Part shown: piece after piece, positions 28,556 to 37,729 of the stretch
Layout of the letters: each line of letters begins with the position of its first letter
Position numbering within the stretch: the stretch's first letter is position 1
Assembly: GCF_000313935.1 (NCBI RefSeq)
Contig: NZ_AMSS01000014.1
Span: 1-64,000 of the forward strand
DNA length: 64,000 nucleotides
Origin: Acinetobacter sp. WC-141
Lineage (GTDB): Bacteria > Pseudomonadota > Gammaproteobacteria > Pseudomonadales > Moraxellaceae
Reading direction: 5' to 3'
Made by a program: the position numbers and the translations under genes
The notes under the pieces: generated by a model
What the model was told of the DNA's origin: nothing
Databases searched by the model: none
The model's input: the letters and a program-made list of their open reading frames with translations, nothing else

Positions 28556-28723
28556 ATGCTACAAGGTTTTATTGTATTATTGGCAGTAGTTACATTTGTT
28601 TTAATGGCTGCCGATCCACGTGATAGTGGGGCACAAGCGACTCAGTCAGCGTGGCAAAAAACACAAGCGGCAGACATGACCAAGTCGCAAAAAAATACCA
28701 ATAATGACGCAGATTATATCTAA
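28556..28723 (+). CDS. 55-aa small membrane peptide
   Basis: A 55-codon gene with ATG at 28556 preceded by ATGGGGAAAATTT. The product has one N-terminal hydrophobic helix (GFIVLLAVVTFVLMAA, residues 4-19), then a hydrophilic, Gln/Lys/Asn-rich tail (DPRDSGAQATQSAWQKTQAAD...). It is likely a single-span inner-membrane peptide with the tail outside, or a non-cleaved signal. The stop overlaps the nadC stop region from the other strand by four bases. The function is unknown. Good ribosome site, amino acid pattern and tight fit make it a probable real gene. Confidence 0.65.
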   Translation: MLQGFIVLLAVVTFVLMAADPRDSGAQATQSAWQKTQAADMTKSQKNTNNDADYI

Positions 28724-29565
28724 GCATTAAAACGCATAGATAAATCAACAGCTCTAACGTCTTTAGTCAGTACACCCATAGAAATGTAGTCAACACCAGT
28801 GGTGGCAACTTCGCGCAAATTTTCAATAGTGATATTGCCAGATGCTTCGAGTTTACAGCGGCCCGCCACATGTTTTACGGCATCAATCATTTGCTGTTGG
28901 CTAAAATTGTCGAGCATGACAATGTCCGCCCCAGCTTCAAGCGCTTGGTTTAGCTCATCCCAAGTTTCAACTTCGACTTCAACAGGTTTGCCCGGCGCGA
29001 TTTGATGTGCTTTGGCAATTGCCTGAGCAATACCTCCTGCTGCCATAATATGGTTTTCTTTAATTAAGAACGCATCAAATAAACCAAGACGATGGTTTTG
29101 TCCGCCGCCAATAGCAACCGCATATTTTTGTGCAATACGTAAGCCCGGTAGAGTTTTACGTGTATCGAGAAGTTTTGTATTTAAACCTTCAAGATGTTGA
29201 ACATATTCAGCAGTTTTTGTTGCAACAGCAGACAAAGTTTGAATAAAGTTTAAAGCAGGGCGCTCTACAGTCAGTAAGCTACGTGCAGAACCAGCAAGCT
29301 TTAAAAAGGCTTCGTTTGCAGCAACACGTTCACCTTCTTGTTTTAGCCAAGTCACTTGAACAGTATTGTCATAAGCTGAGATGAGCGCATTAACCCACGG
29401 TTGTCCAGCTAAGACCATATCTTCGCGACTAATAATGGTTGCAGTGGCTTGCTCATCTCCAGGTGTGAGCATAGCGGTAATGTCACCGTCCCCAATATCT
29501 TCTTGTAATGCTTGTTGAATATTGATTTGAATTGATTGTTCAAGCAAAGACTGAGGTATGCTCAT
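28720..29565 (-). CDS. nadC: Nicotinate-nucleotide pyrophosphorylase (quinolinate phosphoribosyltransferase)
   Basis: A 281-aa enzyme converting quinolinate and PRPP to nicotinate mononucleotide in NAD synthesis. ALQEDIGDGDIT near the N-terminus, DTRKTLPGLRIAQKYAV and GGGQNHRLGLFDAFLIKENHI, and the C-terminal EASGNITIENL are diagnostic. Length is normal. It is transcribed alone, convergent with the small membrane-peptide gene and divergent from ampD. Confidence 0.97.
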   Translation of the reverse strand: MSIPQSLLEQSIQINIQQALQEDIGDGDITAMLTPGDEQATATIISREDMVLAGQPWVNALISAYDNTVQVTWLKQEGERVAANEAFLKLAGSARSLLTVERPALNFIQTLSAVATKTAEYVQHLEGLNTKLLDTRKTLPGLRIAQKYAVAIGGGQNHRLGLFDAFLIKENHIMAAGGIAQAIAKAHQIAPGKPVEVEVETWDELNQALEAGADIVMLDNFSQQQMIDAVKHVAGRCKLEASGNITIENLREVATTGVDYISMGVLTKDVRAVDLSMRFNA

Positions 29566-29736
29566 ACGGTTTCCATTTTGTCGATGACCCTAAAACTTGC
29601 GATATATTAGCATCGTCGACCTGAAAAATAAGCTGTTTTATGAGATTAATCGCGATAAACAATCGCATTTACTACTTTGAAAAGCTCATAACTGTTTTAA
29701 ACTAAAACAATTGGTAAGCAATTTATTGGCGTCTCA

Positions 29737-30306
29737 ATGAAGCAAATCACAGCGTATGAAGTTATAGATGGACAATTAAAAGGGGCGAGACAAATCCCTT
29801 CTCCAAATTTTAACCAGCGTCCGACTGGCACCGAAATTCAAATGATTGTGGTTCATAATATTAGTTTGCCGCCGTCTCAATTTGGAGGTGGCTATATTGA
29901 GCAGTTTTTTCAAAACCAGCTAGATTGGTCAGTTCATCCTTATTTTCAGACTATTGAAGGCATGCAGGTTTCTACACATCTGTTAATTTTACGTACAGGT
30001 GAAGTCCTACAGTTTGTTAATTTTAATGATCGTGCATGGCATGCAGGACGTTCGAGCTATTTAGCTAAAGTAGAATGCAATGATTATTCAATTGGTATAG
30101 AACTTGAAGGAAGTGATGATTTACCTTTTGAAGATGTACAATATGAAGTGCTAACTGACGTTGTTACCGCTATCCGCCAAGCTTATCCAGAAATTAAAAA
30201 CCATATTGCAGGTCATTCAGACATTGCCCCTGGCCGAAAAACCGATCCGGGCCCTCATTTTAAATGGCAGCACTTTAAACAATTACTTGCTCAGAAAAAA
30301 ACTTGA
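29737..30306 (+). CDS. ampD: 1,6-anhydro-N-acetylmuramyl-L-alanine amidase AmpD
   Basis: A 189-aa cytoplasmic zinc amidase of peptidoglycan recycling. It cleaves the stem peptide from anhydro-MurNAc. Zinc ligands are the histidine in VVHNISLPP (about residue 48), the one in GHSDIAPGRKTDPG and the aspartate of the same motif. HAGRSSY and FNDRAWH are further family marks. Loss of AmpD affects beta-lactamase induction where AmpR exists. It precedes murJ by about 80 bases and may share transcription with it. Confidence 0.95.
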   Translation: MKQITAYEVIDGQLKGARQIPSPNFNQRPTGTEIQMIVVHNISLPPSQFGGGYIEQFFQNQLDWSVHPYFQTIEGMQVSTHLLILRTGEVLQFVNFNDRAWHAGRSSYLAKVECNDYSIGIELEGSDDLPFEDVQYEVLTDVVTAIRQAYPEIKNHIAGHSDIAPGRKTDPGPHFKWQHFKQLLAQKKT

Positions 30307-30387
30307 GTTCATTCATCATTTCACAACGAAAAGATTTTTTAGTTTCATTACAATAGCGACTTTCGAATATAGCTGTAGGTGAGTGCG

Positions 30388-31929
30388 ATGGCATTGTGGC
30401 GATCGACTTTTATTGTCAGTGCAATGACGATGTTGTCACGAGTGTTAGGGCTCGTGCGTGACGTAGTATTGCTCAACGTGTTTGGTGCAGGTAAAGATTT
30501 TGATACCTTCGTCGTTGCTTTTCGTATTCCCAACTTCTTTCGACGATTGTTTGCCGAAGGCGCCTTTTCTCAGGCCTTTATCCCAGTCTTAACTGAATAT
30601 AAAACGGGTCGAGCACACGCTGAAGTACAGATCTTAATTAGTCGGGTATTTGGCTGTTTACTAACAGTTATGACCTTACTCACTTTTGTGGCTATGGTTT
30701 TAGCACCTGCAATCATTTATATGTACGCACCGGGCTTCCACAGCGATCCGGAAAAGTTCGATTTAGCTGTCAGTATGTTCCGTTTGACCATTCCTTATTT
30801 AATGTTCATGTCGCTAACGGCTTTTGCCAGCAGCATCTTAAATAGTTATGGCTCATTTGCCTCACCAGCTTTTTCGCCAGTTTTACTCAATGTAGCGATG
30901 ATTGCAGGAGCGTGGTGGCTTACGCCGTATATGGCTGAGCCAATCAAAGCATTAGGCTGGTCAGTTGTTGCAGCTGGGGTATTACAGTTAGCGATACAAA
31001 TTCCTGAATTGTGGCGTAAAAACTTACTGATTCCACCTAAAGTTGATTTTAAACATGAGGGTGTAGAGCGTATTTTAAAATTAATGCTTCCAGCATTATT
31101 TGGTGTATCTGTGACTCAGATTAACCTATTGCTAAATACGATTTGGGCATCTTTCATGCAAGATGGTTCAGTGTCTTGGCTCTATAGTGCCGAACGCATG
31201 ACTGAGCTACCTTTAGGTTTAATTGGTGTTGCGATTGGTACAGTAATTTTGCCTTCGCTTTCTGCCCGTCATGCAGAGCAGGATCAAGCAAAGTTCCGCG
31301 GTATGATCGACTGGGCTGCAAAAGTCATTGTATTGGTAGGATTACCGGCAAGTATTGCTTTATTTATGCTTTCAACACCGATTATTCAAGCATTATTCCA
31401 GCGTGGTGAGTTTGATCTACGTGATACACAAATGACAGCTCTAGCATTGCAATGTATGAGTGCTGGAGTAATTTCTTTCATGCTTATTAAAGTATTTGCA
31501 CCTGGTTTCTATGCACAACAAGACACAAAAACACCAGTGCGTGTAGGTTTAATGTCAGTTGCAGCTAATGCGATTTTAAACGTTGTATTTATTGGTTTCT
31601 TTAAGCTTATTGATTGGCATGCAGAACATATGGCACTTGCACTAGCATCTTCAGGTTCAGCGTTAGTAAATGCCGGTTTACTCTACTTCTATTTGCATAA
31701 GCGTAATATTTTCCGATTTGGTTCACATTGGAAAAAATTAGGACTTCAATATGGTTTAGCAAACCTCGCTATGATTGCAGCGCTTTGGTTTGGGCTCAAT
31801 TGGTATAACGGAGAGCTTTCACAGTGGTTACGTGTTGCCGAAGTCGTAGGACTATGCGTAGTTGGGATAATTGCTTACCTGATCGGTTTAATCCTTACGG
31901 GTTTTCGACCTAGAGATTTAAAACACTAA
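30388..31929 (+). CDS. murJ: Lipid II flippase MurJ
   Basis: A 513-aa MOP-superfamily membrane protein with about 14 helices that flips lipid II to the periplasm for peptidoglycan synthesis. The N-terminus MALWRSTFIVSAMTMLSRVLGLVRD and FGAGKDFDTFVVAFRIPNFFRRLFAEGAFSQAF-type region are hallmarks of MurJ (MviN). The ATG at 30388 is chosen, with AGGTGA upstream; a GTG at 30379 would add three residues. The next gene cluster converges on it through a terminator. Confidence 0.96.
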   Translation: MALWRSTFIVSAMTMLSRVLGLVRDVVLLNVFGAGKDFDTFVVAFRIPNFFRRLFAEGAFSQAFIPVLTEYKTGRAHAEVQILISRVFGCLLTVMTLLTFVAMVLAPAIIYMYAPGFHSDPEKFDLAVSMFRLTIPYLMFMSLTAFASSILNSYGSFASPAFSPVLLNVAMIAGAWWLTPYMAEPIKALGWSVVAAGVLQLAIQIPELWRKNLLIPPKVDFKHEGVERILKLMLPALFGVSVTQINLLLNTIWASFMQDGSVSWLYSAERMTELPLGLIGVAIGTVILPSLSARHAEQDQAKFRGMIDWAAKVIVLVGLPASIALFMLSTPIIQALFQRGEFDLRDTQMTALALQCMSAGVISFMLIKVFAPGFYAQQDTKTPVRVGLMSVAANAILNVVFIGFFKLIDWHAEHMALALASSGSALVNAGLLYFYLHKRNIFRFGSHWKKLGLQYGLANLAMIAALWFGLNWYNGELSQWLRVAEVVGLCVVGIIAYLIGLILTGFRPRDLKH

Positions 31930-31933
31930 AAAT

Positions 31934-31966
31934 AAAAAAAGCGATCTTAAATGATCGCTTTTTTAT
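31934..31966. terminator. Bidirectional terminator between murJ and the FKBP pair
   Basis: Stem AAAAAAAGCGATC/GATCGCTTTTTT (31934-31946 and 31953-31964) between convergent genes, with tracts suited to both directions. Confidence 0.92.
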
Positions 31967-31976
31967 ACTAATACAT

Positions 31977-32672
31977 TTATTTTGGCAAAACTTGTAGCAA
32001 TTCGATATCGAAAATTAAAGTGCTATTTGGACCAATCGTCTCCCCTGCACCGACTTCACCGTAAGCGAGATTTGCAGGGATAAAGAAACGTGTTTTACCG
32101 CCTTCTTTCATGGTTTGTAGACCTTCAGTCCAGCCTGCAATCACTTGGCTAAGCTGAAATTCAACTGGATGATTACGTGCGATTGAGCTGTCAAATACAG
32201 TTCCGTCGAGTAAACGACCTTCATAATTCACCTTAACACGTGATACAGCTTTCGGTTTTTTACCTGTACCTTCTTTTAATACTTGGTATTGGAGGCCTGA
32301 TTTAGTCGTGATTACACCCGATTTTTTTGCATTATCAGCAAGAAATGCAGCACCTGCTTGAGCATTTTGTTGACCTACTTTTTGAAATTCAACAAGCTGC
32401 TTAGCTTCTAAAGTTTTTTTATAATCATTAATCGCTTTCGCCATTTCTTCGTCAGTTAAGCGTGCGGTTTTGTTCTGAGCACCTTCTTGTAAGCCTTGGT
32501 AAAAAATATCAAGATTTAAATCTGTTAATGCTTCAGTATTATTACGACCCATTAAATAGCCATAACTATAGCTAAATTGTTCTTTTGCTGGGCTTTTATT
32601 TGTAATAGGTGCAGCAGCAAAAACAGATAAACTCATTGTTGATGTTGCAATAATTAAACCAATTTTTTTCAT
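31977..32672 (-). CDS. FKBP-type peptidyl-prolyl isomerase, FkpA/Mip-like, periplasmic
   Basis: A 231-aa exported isomerase. It has a signal peptide (MKKIGLIIATSTMSLSVFAAAP) and an N-terminal helical dimerisation domain (about 25-115; FSYSYGYLMGRNNTEAL). The C-terminal FKBP domain has LLDGTVFDSS, VIAGWTEGLQTMKEGGKTRFFIP and YGEVGAG. It probably acts as a chaperone for outer-membrane and secreted proteins. The ATG at 32672 is preferred to a TTG at 32684. It is a paralogue of the adjacent upstream gene. Confidence 0.92.
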   Translation of the reverse strand: MKKIGLIIATSTMSLSVFAAAPITNKSPAKEQFSYSYGYLMGRNNTEALTDLNLDIFYQGLQEGAQNKTARLTDEEMAKAINDYKKTLEAKQLVEFQKVGQQNAQAGAAFLADNAKKSGVITTKSGLQYQVLKEGTGKKPKAVSRVKVNYEGRLLDGTVFDSSIARNHPVEFQLSQVIAGWTEGLQTMKEGGKTRFFIPANLAYGEVGAGETIGPNSTLIFDIELLQVLPK

Positions 32673-32682
32673 GCTGTTTTCC

Positions 32683-32712
32683 AAAAAAAAGGAGAGTACT
32701 GTTTTACTCTCC
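32683..32712 (-). terminator. Terminator between the two FKBP genes
   Basis: On the minus strand, stem GGAGAGTA/TACTCTCC (arms 32691-32698 and 32705-32712) followed by eight U residues, directly past the fkpA stop. The T-run reaches to about 10 bases before the next ATG, so read-through and partial co-transcription are possible. Confidence 0.82.
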
Positions 32713-32721
32713 TGAATGTTT

Positions 32722-33447
32722 TTATTTCACTGAAATGAGTTCTACATCAAAAATCAGTGTACTGTTTGCTGGAATACCAGGAAGTTCCTGAGGGCCATAA
32801 GCAAGATTAGATGGGATAAAGAACGTTGCTTTACCACCTTCTTTCATGAGCTGAAGCCCTTCAGTCCAGCCTGGAATAACTTGATTGAGAGGAAACTCAA
32901 CAGGCTCACCGCGCTTATAAGAACTATCAAAAACTTGACCATTAATTAGTCGGCCTTCGTAATGTACTTTAACCATAGATTGCGCAGTTGGTTGTTTACC
33001 TGTGCCTTCTTTAGTAATGATGTATTGCAAGCCAGACGCTGTAGTTTTTACACCAGCTTTTGTTTTATTTTCTGCAAGGAATTGAACATCTGCAGATTCA
33101 GACGCTGCACCAGCGGCTTGCTGTGGTTTATCTTGTTGTTGCATTTTTTGCTGCAATTCTTTTTCATAAGCAGCAACAGCAGCTTTTAACTCTTCTTGAG
33201 TATAAGCACTTGGTTGCTTATTACGAGCATCATGAATCCCTTTCACAAAAGATTTTGTGTCAAGTTCAGGTGGAGTTTGCTGAGCAACTTCGTACCCAAG
33301 AACATAACTGATTTTTTCAATTGGAGAGGCATTTTTATTTGCTTTGCTTCCGACTTCTGTGGTCGGATGTTGGCTTGCATAATAAACTGGTACAAGTGCA
33401 GCACCGCCTAAAACTACAGCGACAGCAATGGGTAAGGCTTTACTCAT
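32722..33447 (-). CDS. fkpA: FKBP-type peptidyl-prolyl isomerase FkpA
   Basis: A 241-aa FkpA/Mip-type isomerase. The N-terminal hydrophobic segment (LPIAVAVVLGGAALVPVYYA, residues 5-24) may be a signal anchor. It is followed by a helical domain with Gln/Ala-rich coil (EKELQQKMQQQDKPQQAA, about 95-112) and a C-terminal FKBP domain (LINGQVFDSS, VIPGWTEGLQLMKEGGKATFFIP). It lies next to wzc and marks one flank of the capsule locus in Acinetobacter. The ATG at 33447 has GGAACC upstream; a TTG at 33459 is less likely. Confidence 0.93.
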   Translation of the reverse strand: MSKALPIAVAVVLGGAALVPVYYASQHPTTEVGSKANKNASPIEKISYVLGYEVAQQTPPELDTKSFVKGIHDARNKQPSAYTQEELKAAVAAYEKELQQKMQQQDKPQQAAGAASESADVQFLAENKTKAGVKTTASGLQYIITKEGTGKQPTAQSMVKVHYEGRLINGQVFDSSYKRGEPVEFPLNQVIPGWTEGLQLMKEGGKATFFIPSNLAYGPQELPGIPANSTLIFDVELISVK

Positions 33448-33593
33448 AAAAGGTTCCAAAAATAATCATTTGAGTCTAAAAAGGCTGCTTTTGATCTTAG
33501 CATGCTTAAGCATAGAATGTTTAAGAAAAAAAACGAGTGGTTTTTTATATATTTTAGTTAGTTTTAGTAGGGATAGACTTAAAAAATCTTAAA

Positions 33594-33625
33594 TAAAAAA
33601 ACCGGATCATTTGATCCGGTTCTCT
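33594..33625. terminator. Terminator after wzc
   Basis: Stem AACCGGATCA/TGATCCGGTT (33600-33609 and 33612-33621) with an A-tract on its left, which is a U-tract on the minus strand. It closes the wza-wzb-wzc transcript. Confidence 0.88.
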
Positions 33626-33638
33626 TATCACTTTTCAG

Positions 33639-35822
33639 TTAATCTTCTTTTTGTGCTTTATAAGCATAGGCATAGTTATAGCCATAACCATAACCCGCGC
33701 TCGCACGTTGAATATCGTTAAGGATAAAGCCGTTGACTTTAACACCTGCTTGTTCAAAGCGATTAAGCGTTAATTCAAGCTCTTTCATTTGCGACTTAGC
33801 ATAACGCGCAACAATTAAGTTCACGCCTGTATATTGTGAAATGATAATACCATCGGTTACTGCAAGGACAGGTGGAGTATCGATAATGATGTGGTCATAT
33901 TCACTTTGAACTTTTTCTAGTAAATCTTTAAACTGATTAGAGCTTAAGATTTCCGAAGGGTTCGTTGGGCTCTTACCACGAGTAATCACATCTAAGTTAG
34001 CAACTTGAGTTTTGTGAAGAACCTGTTGAAAGTCTGCCTGTCCGCTTAGTAGTTCAGAAAGACCAGGTTTTACATTTACATCGAAGTATTTATGCATATA
34101 ACCGCGGCGCATGTCAGCATCAATGAGCAAGACGCGTTTATTGCCTTGCGCAAAAATCGTTGCAAGGTTAGTCGAAATAAATGATTTGCCCACTTCTGGA
34201 GAAGGGCCGGCAATCATGATGATATTATTCTTAGCATTTGTTAAAGCAAAGTGAATGGCTGTACGAATGCTACGTAGGCTTTCGATAGCAATATCATCAC
34301 TATTTTTAACAGCAAGAATAGGAATGCTCTTCTTCTTCTTCAAGATATTCATTCGAGTTTCTTGAATTGGAGAACGTGGAACTGTCGCATAAACTGGTAA
34401 ATCCAGTTCATTCTCAATTTGACCAGAGTCTTTCACACCACTACGCAACATATTGCGTAATAGAGCAATTAAAGCTCCAATAAAACTACCAACAAAAAGT
34501 GATAAAACTAGAACAAGCAGTTTCTTCGGCTTAATTGGTTCTACTGGTTCAACTGCTGTATCAACAATACGGACATTACCAATTTCGCCAGCTTTGGCAA
34601 TGCGAAGTTGTTGGTAAGAGTTGAGAAGCGCTGTATAGAGCTGAGTTTTCACTTCTACTTCACGATAAAGCTGTAAATATTGACGTTGAACATCAGGTAA
34701 TTGTTTTAGTGTGCTGTTGAGTTCACCAATTTGTTTATTAATGGCTGCAAGCTGTCCATTAATTTCACGCATAGCAGGGTGTTCCGCAGTATACTTTGCG
34801 ACCATTTCAGCTTGCTTTTGTTCAAGCTCAGCTTTTTTAGTCTCTAAAGTAATACTTTGAGTTAAATATAGCTCAGATTCTTTGGTCACATCAACCGTAT
34901 TGTATTGTTGACGGAATTTATTAAATTGGCGTTCTGCATCATCCAGTTGTTTTTTTAGGTCAGGAAGCTGCTCATCCAAAAACTTTAATGTTTGAGCAGA
35001 TTCAGCCGAACGACGTTCAATATTTTGTGCACTATAAGTCGCTAAAATTGCATTAAGTACTTTGGTGATATGCTCTTTATCTTGACCCTGATAATTTAAA
35101 CCTAGCACTCCAGTAAGCTTACCGCGTTCTCCTACTGAGTAGTTAGCAGTAATAGCATCTACAGTTGCAGGTAAAGATGAATTAGTAATGTTATAAGTTG
35201 CATCAAGCTGATCTTTAGTAAAGACGGCAACTTTCCAAACTCCGTGAGGACCAGCAACACGGTTAGCATGATTTAGAGGAACGGTTAATAGGACCTCTTC
35301 TGTTTTTGGATCAGTTAAACGTAAAGATTGTTTATCAAAATTAAGAAGTAAATTTTTATCTAAATAGTATGCTGGTACTTCAAATTCACGAATTTCAAAA
35401 CTTTTTAAGTCGTCTTTAAATAAAACCGATTTTTGGGTGTATTCAGTTTTATATTCAGTATCGCTTAATAAACGATGAGTAAGGGTATTTTCTGTGCTGG
35501 AAACTTGTATATTCAGATGTAAATCTTTAATGACTGAACCTAAAACCAGACGTGATTTTAAAATTTCAATTTCTGCTTGAGCTGGTGATTTTTGCTCAAT
35601 CATTTGTGACAAATCGCCTAAAAGTGCTGCAGAGGCCCCTTTACTATCTTCAACCTGAACCAAAGCATCAACCGAATAGGTATCCGGTGTTACACGTAAA
35701 TAGAGCAGGGCACACACAAGGCTCAAAATAATACAGAGCGCGATCAGCTTCCACTGAGCAATGAGTGAAAAAAACAATTCTTTTAAATCAATTGTATCTT
35801 CGGTGTTTGTATTTTGGTTCAT
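33639..35822 (-). CDS. wzc: Capsule polysaccharide co-polymerase / tyrosine autokinase Wzc
   Basis: A 727-aa inner-membrane protein controlling capsule chain length and export. A Wzz-type N-terminal domain with a first helix (about 18-47) and a second near 430 surrounds a large periplasmic coiled-coil part. The cytoplasmic BY-kinase has Walker A GPSPEVGKS (539-547), Walker A' VLLIDADMRRG (564-574) and Walker B IIIDTPP. The C-terminus carries a cluster of six tyrosines (711, 713, 715, 717, 719, 721), the usual autophosphorylation sites. Wzb should dephosphorylate them. It is the last gene of wza-wzb-wzc. Confidence 0.97.
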   Translation of the reverse strand: MNQNTNTEDTIDLKELFFSLIAQWKLIALCIILSLVCALLYLRVTPDTYSVDALVQVEDSKGASAALLGDLSQMIEQKSPAQAEIEILKSRLVLGSVIKDLHLNIQVSSTENTLTHRLLSDTEYKTEYTQKSVLFKDDLKSFEIREFEVPAYYLDKNLLLNFDKQSLRLTDPKTEEVLLTVPLNHANRVAGPHGVWKVAVFTKDQLDATYNITNSSLPATVDAITANYSVGERGKLTGVLGLNYQGQDKEHITKVLNAILATYSAQNIERRSAESAQTLKFLDEQLPDLKKQLDDAERQFNKFRQQYNTVDVTKESELYLTQSITLETKKAELEQKQAEMVAKYTAEHPAMREINGQLAAINKQIGELNSTLKQLPDVQRQYLQLYREVEVKTQLYTALLNSYQQLRIAKAGEIGNVRIVDTAVEPVEPIKPKKLLVLVLSLFVGSFIGALIALLRNMLRSGVKDSGQIENELDLPVYATVPRSPIQETRMNILKKKKSIPILAVKNSDDIAIESLRSIRTAIHFALTNAKNNIIMIAGPSPEVGKSFISTNLATIFAQGNKRVLLIDADMRRGYMHKYFDVNVKPGLSELLSGQADFQQVLHKTQVANLDVITRGKSPTNPSEILSSNQFKDLLEKVQSEYDHIIIDTPPVLAVTDGIIISQYTGVNLIVARYAKSQMKELELTLNRFEQAGVKVNGFILNDIQRASAGYGYGYNYAYAYKAQKED

Positions 35823-35840
35823 AAGCTTAAAATCTTGGCG

Positions 35841-36269
35841 TTAAATATAAGGTTTCCAGTCAGCAACACATTGCTGTATGAGTTGGCAGGTTTCATCAAA
35901 AACAGCTTGATCATGCTGATATGGATCTGGCACGTTTTTGTTTTGCCAATGCCCTAAGCGGTAGGTTTTACCTTTTGCAAAGGGCCAAGTTTGCTCAATA
36001 TGCTTTTGCTGGTTGTTACTCATGACCAAAATAAGGTCAGCTTTTTTTATATGTTCAGCACTAAGCTTACGTGCCACATGTGGTTGCATGTCAATCCCTA
36101 AGCGCTGCATACAAAGTTGTGCTTTATTGTCTGCCTGATGCCCCACGAGCCCTGAAATGCCAGCAGACTCAATATTTAATTGGGGATATTGCTGCTTTAA
36201 GAAATATTCTGCCATAGGGCTACGGCAGATATTTCCAATGCAAACCACCAAAATATTTTTAATTTGCAT
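35841..36269 (-). CDS. wzb: Low-molecular-weight protein-tyrosine phosphatase Wzb
   Basis: A 142-aa cytoplasmic phosphatase. The P-loop VVCIGNICRSP (8-18) contains the catalytic CxxxxxR(S) sequence, and the general-acid aspartate lies in VPDPYQ (near residue 114). It reverses tyrosine phosphorylation of Wzc, whose cycling is needed for capsule polymerisation. It lies 4 bases after wza and 18 before wzc. Confidence 0.96.
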   Translation of the reverse strand: MQIKNILVVCIGNICRSPMAEYFLKQQYPQLNIESAGISGLVGHQADNKAQLCMQRLGIDMQPHVARKLSAEHIKKADLILVMSNNQQKHIEQTWPFAKGKTYRLGHWQNKNVPDPYQHDQAVFDETCQLIQQCVADWKPYI

Positions 36270-36273
36270 AATA

Positions 36274-37374
36274 TTATTGGCCCAAGCGGTCTATATTATA
36301 TAAAGCATTTGAGAATGGAATAATTTGGTTAATCACACGCTGCCAACGGGTCAAGCCAGTCGCATCAACATAGACAATATCATTACTACGTAGTCTAAAC
36401 TGATTGGCTAAACCAAAGTCACCAATACTCATTAAATTTAGATGATAAATTTCTGTTGTGTGATCATTTGGGTTAGTGCGTACTACATAAATGCGGCTTG
36501 CACTTGCCGAGTTCGGGTTAATCCCTAAACTTTCACCTAAAGCATCCGTTAGGGTCATGCCTTGGTCACGCATAGGTAAAGCTTGGTTTTTACCTGACTC
36601 ACCCATGACATAAATTTTCTGGTTTTCGCGTGTGCTCACATAAATCGTATCATTGGGTTGAACCAATAGTTTATGTAGTGAATACCCAGCTTTTTCTAGA
36701 TCGATTGTATTTAAATTATAAGTCCGGCCATTTCGAATGAGTTGAATATAAGTGTTATCACCAGTGGTAGTAACGCCACCTGCCAGACCTAATGCAGTAT
36801 AAATACTGACAGGTTGATCACTTAAATAAAACTGACCACCCTTAGTGACACTGCCTTGCACAGAGAAGCGTTGACCTTCATAAGATAGTACGCGGACAAC
36901 TACATCAGGGTTTTTTAAGAAACGAGAAAGTTGGTTGTGAAGTTCACGGTTAACTTGAGCGAGTGACTTGCCGGCAGCTTTATAACGACCCACTAATGGG
37001 AACTGAATATAACCACTTTGGTCAATAGGGTAACCATTGGCCTGAATAGATTGTTCACTAGTAATGTTGTTTACAGGTGGTGTAATTTCAGGGTAGGCCC
37101 AAAGCTGAATAGAGAGAATATCTCCTGGGCTTAGGCGGTAAATAGTTTGCTGATTTTTAAATAAGCTTGCATAGTCGCGTTGGTAGTCGACTTGGGCAGG
37201 TTGTATTGCTGGAAGTGTTTCTTGAGAAATTTTAACAACATTAACGGTAGTTCCAAGATCGGTTCTATAAGCGCCTTCATTTGGAATATCGTAAGTTTGT
37301 AAACCCGAAGTGACTGCACAGCTGGCGGCACTCAAACTTAAGGCAAGAACAGAGAAAAACTGGCAATACTTCAC
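36274..37374 (-). CDS. wza: Outer-membrane capsule export lipoprotein Wza
   Basis: A 366-aa outer-membrane polysaccharide translocon. The signal peptide ends in the lipobox AASC (lipidated C19). A Poly_export domain (about 75-180; YRLSPGDILSIQLWAYPEI) is followed by two SLBB-type regions (SVQGSVTKGGQFYL and IYVMGESGKNQALPM), and a C-terminal amphipathic segment (TRWQRVINQIIPFSNALY) forms the outer-membrane helix barrel. No ATG is in frame. I chose GTG at 37374, which has AAAGGG upstream; a TTG at 37380 is the alternative. Confidence 0.94.
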   Translation of the reverse strand: MKYCQFFSVLALSLSAASCAVTSGLQTYDIPNEGAYRTDLGTTVNVVKISQETLPAIQPAQVDYQRDYASLFKNQQTIYRLSPGDILSIQLWAYPEITPPVNNITSEQSIQANGYPIDQSGYIQFPLVGRYKAAGKSLAQVNRELHNQLSRFLKNPDVVVRVLSYEGQRFSVQGSVTKGGQFYLSDQPVSIYTALGLAGGVTTTGDNTYIQLIRNGRTYNLNTIDLEKAGYSLHKLLVQPNDTIYVSTRENQKIYVMGESGKNQALPMRDQGMTLTDALGESLGINPNSASASRIYVVRTNPNDHTTEIYHLNLMSIGDFGLANQFRLRSNDIVYVDATGLTRWQRVINQIIPFSNALYNIDRLGQ

Positions 37375-37729
37375 ATGCAACCCTTTGAGTATTTATCTTT
37401 AATTGATATTGTTCACTGCATACTAATAAGTGTCTATTAAACGCAGGATGAACAGATTCTAGCTGAAAAGAAATGAAAAAACACCGAAAAATCGTAGTGG
37501 TTTGTATGTTTAGTTTATCCGATAGTGGCATCTAGGCTATAGTCATTTACCAGAAATATTAAAAATGTATTATTTTAGCTAAACTCATCAGTTCTACTTA
37601 TAAAGACTGTAAACACATTTATACAATTGCTGTACGGGGTTAACTAAAAATCTGATATAGTACGCTGCATTGTAAGTGCCAAAAGCATGATTTATTAGAT
37701 ATAAACTCTAAGGAAAAAGGCTCGTTTAT
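37375..37729. promoter_or_regulatory. Divergent promoter region of the capsule locus (wza | gna)
   Basis: About 355 bases between the divergent export and biosynthesis halves. A good extended -10, TGATATAGT, lies at 37653-37661 facing gna, with no strong -35 at the ideal distance. The leftward wza promoter was not pinned. I see no JUMPstart/ops-like sequence. AAGGAAAAAGG near 37710 precedes gna. No gene is present. Confidence 0.6.

Noticed and set aside
37375..37729. JUMPstart/ops-type antitermination element before the capsule operon
   Set aside because: No match to the GGCGGTAGC-type core was found in the gap on either strand.
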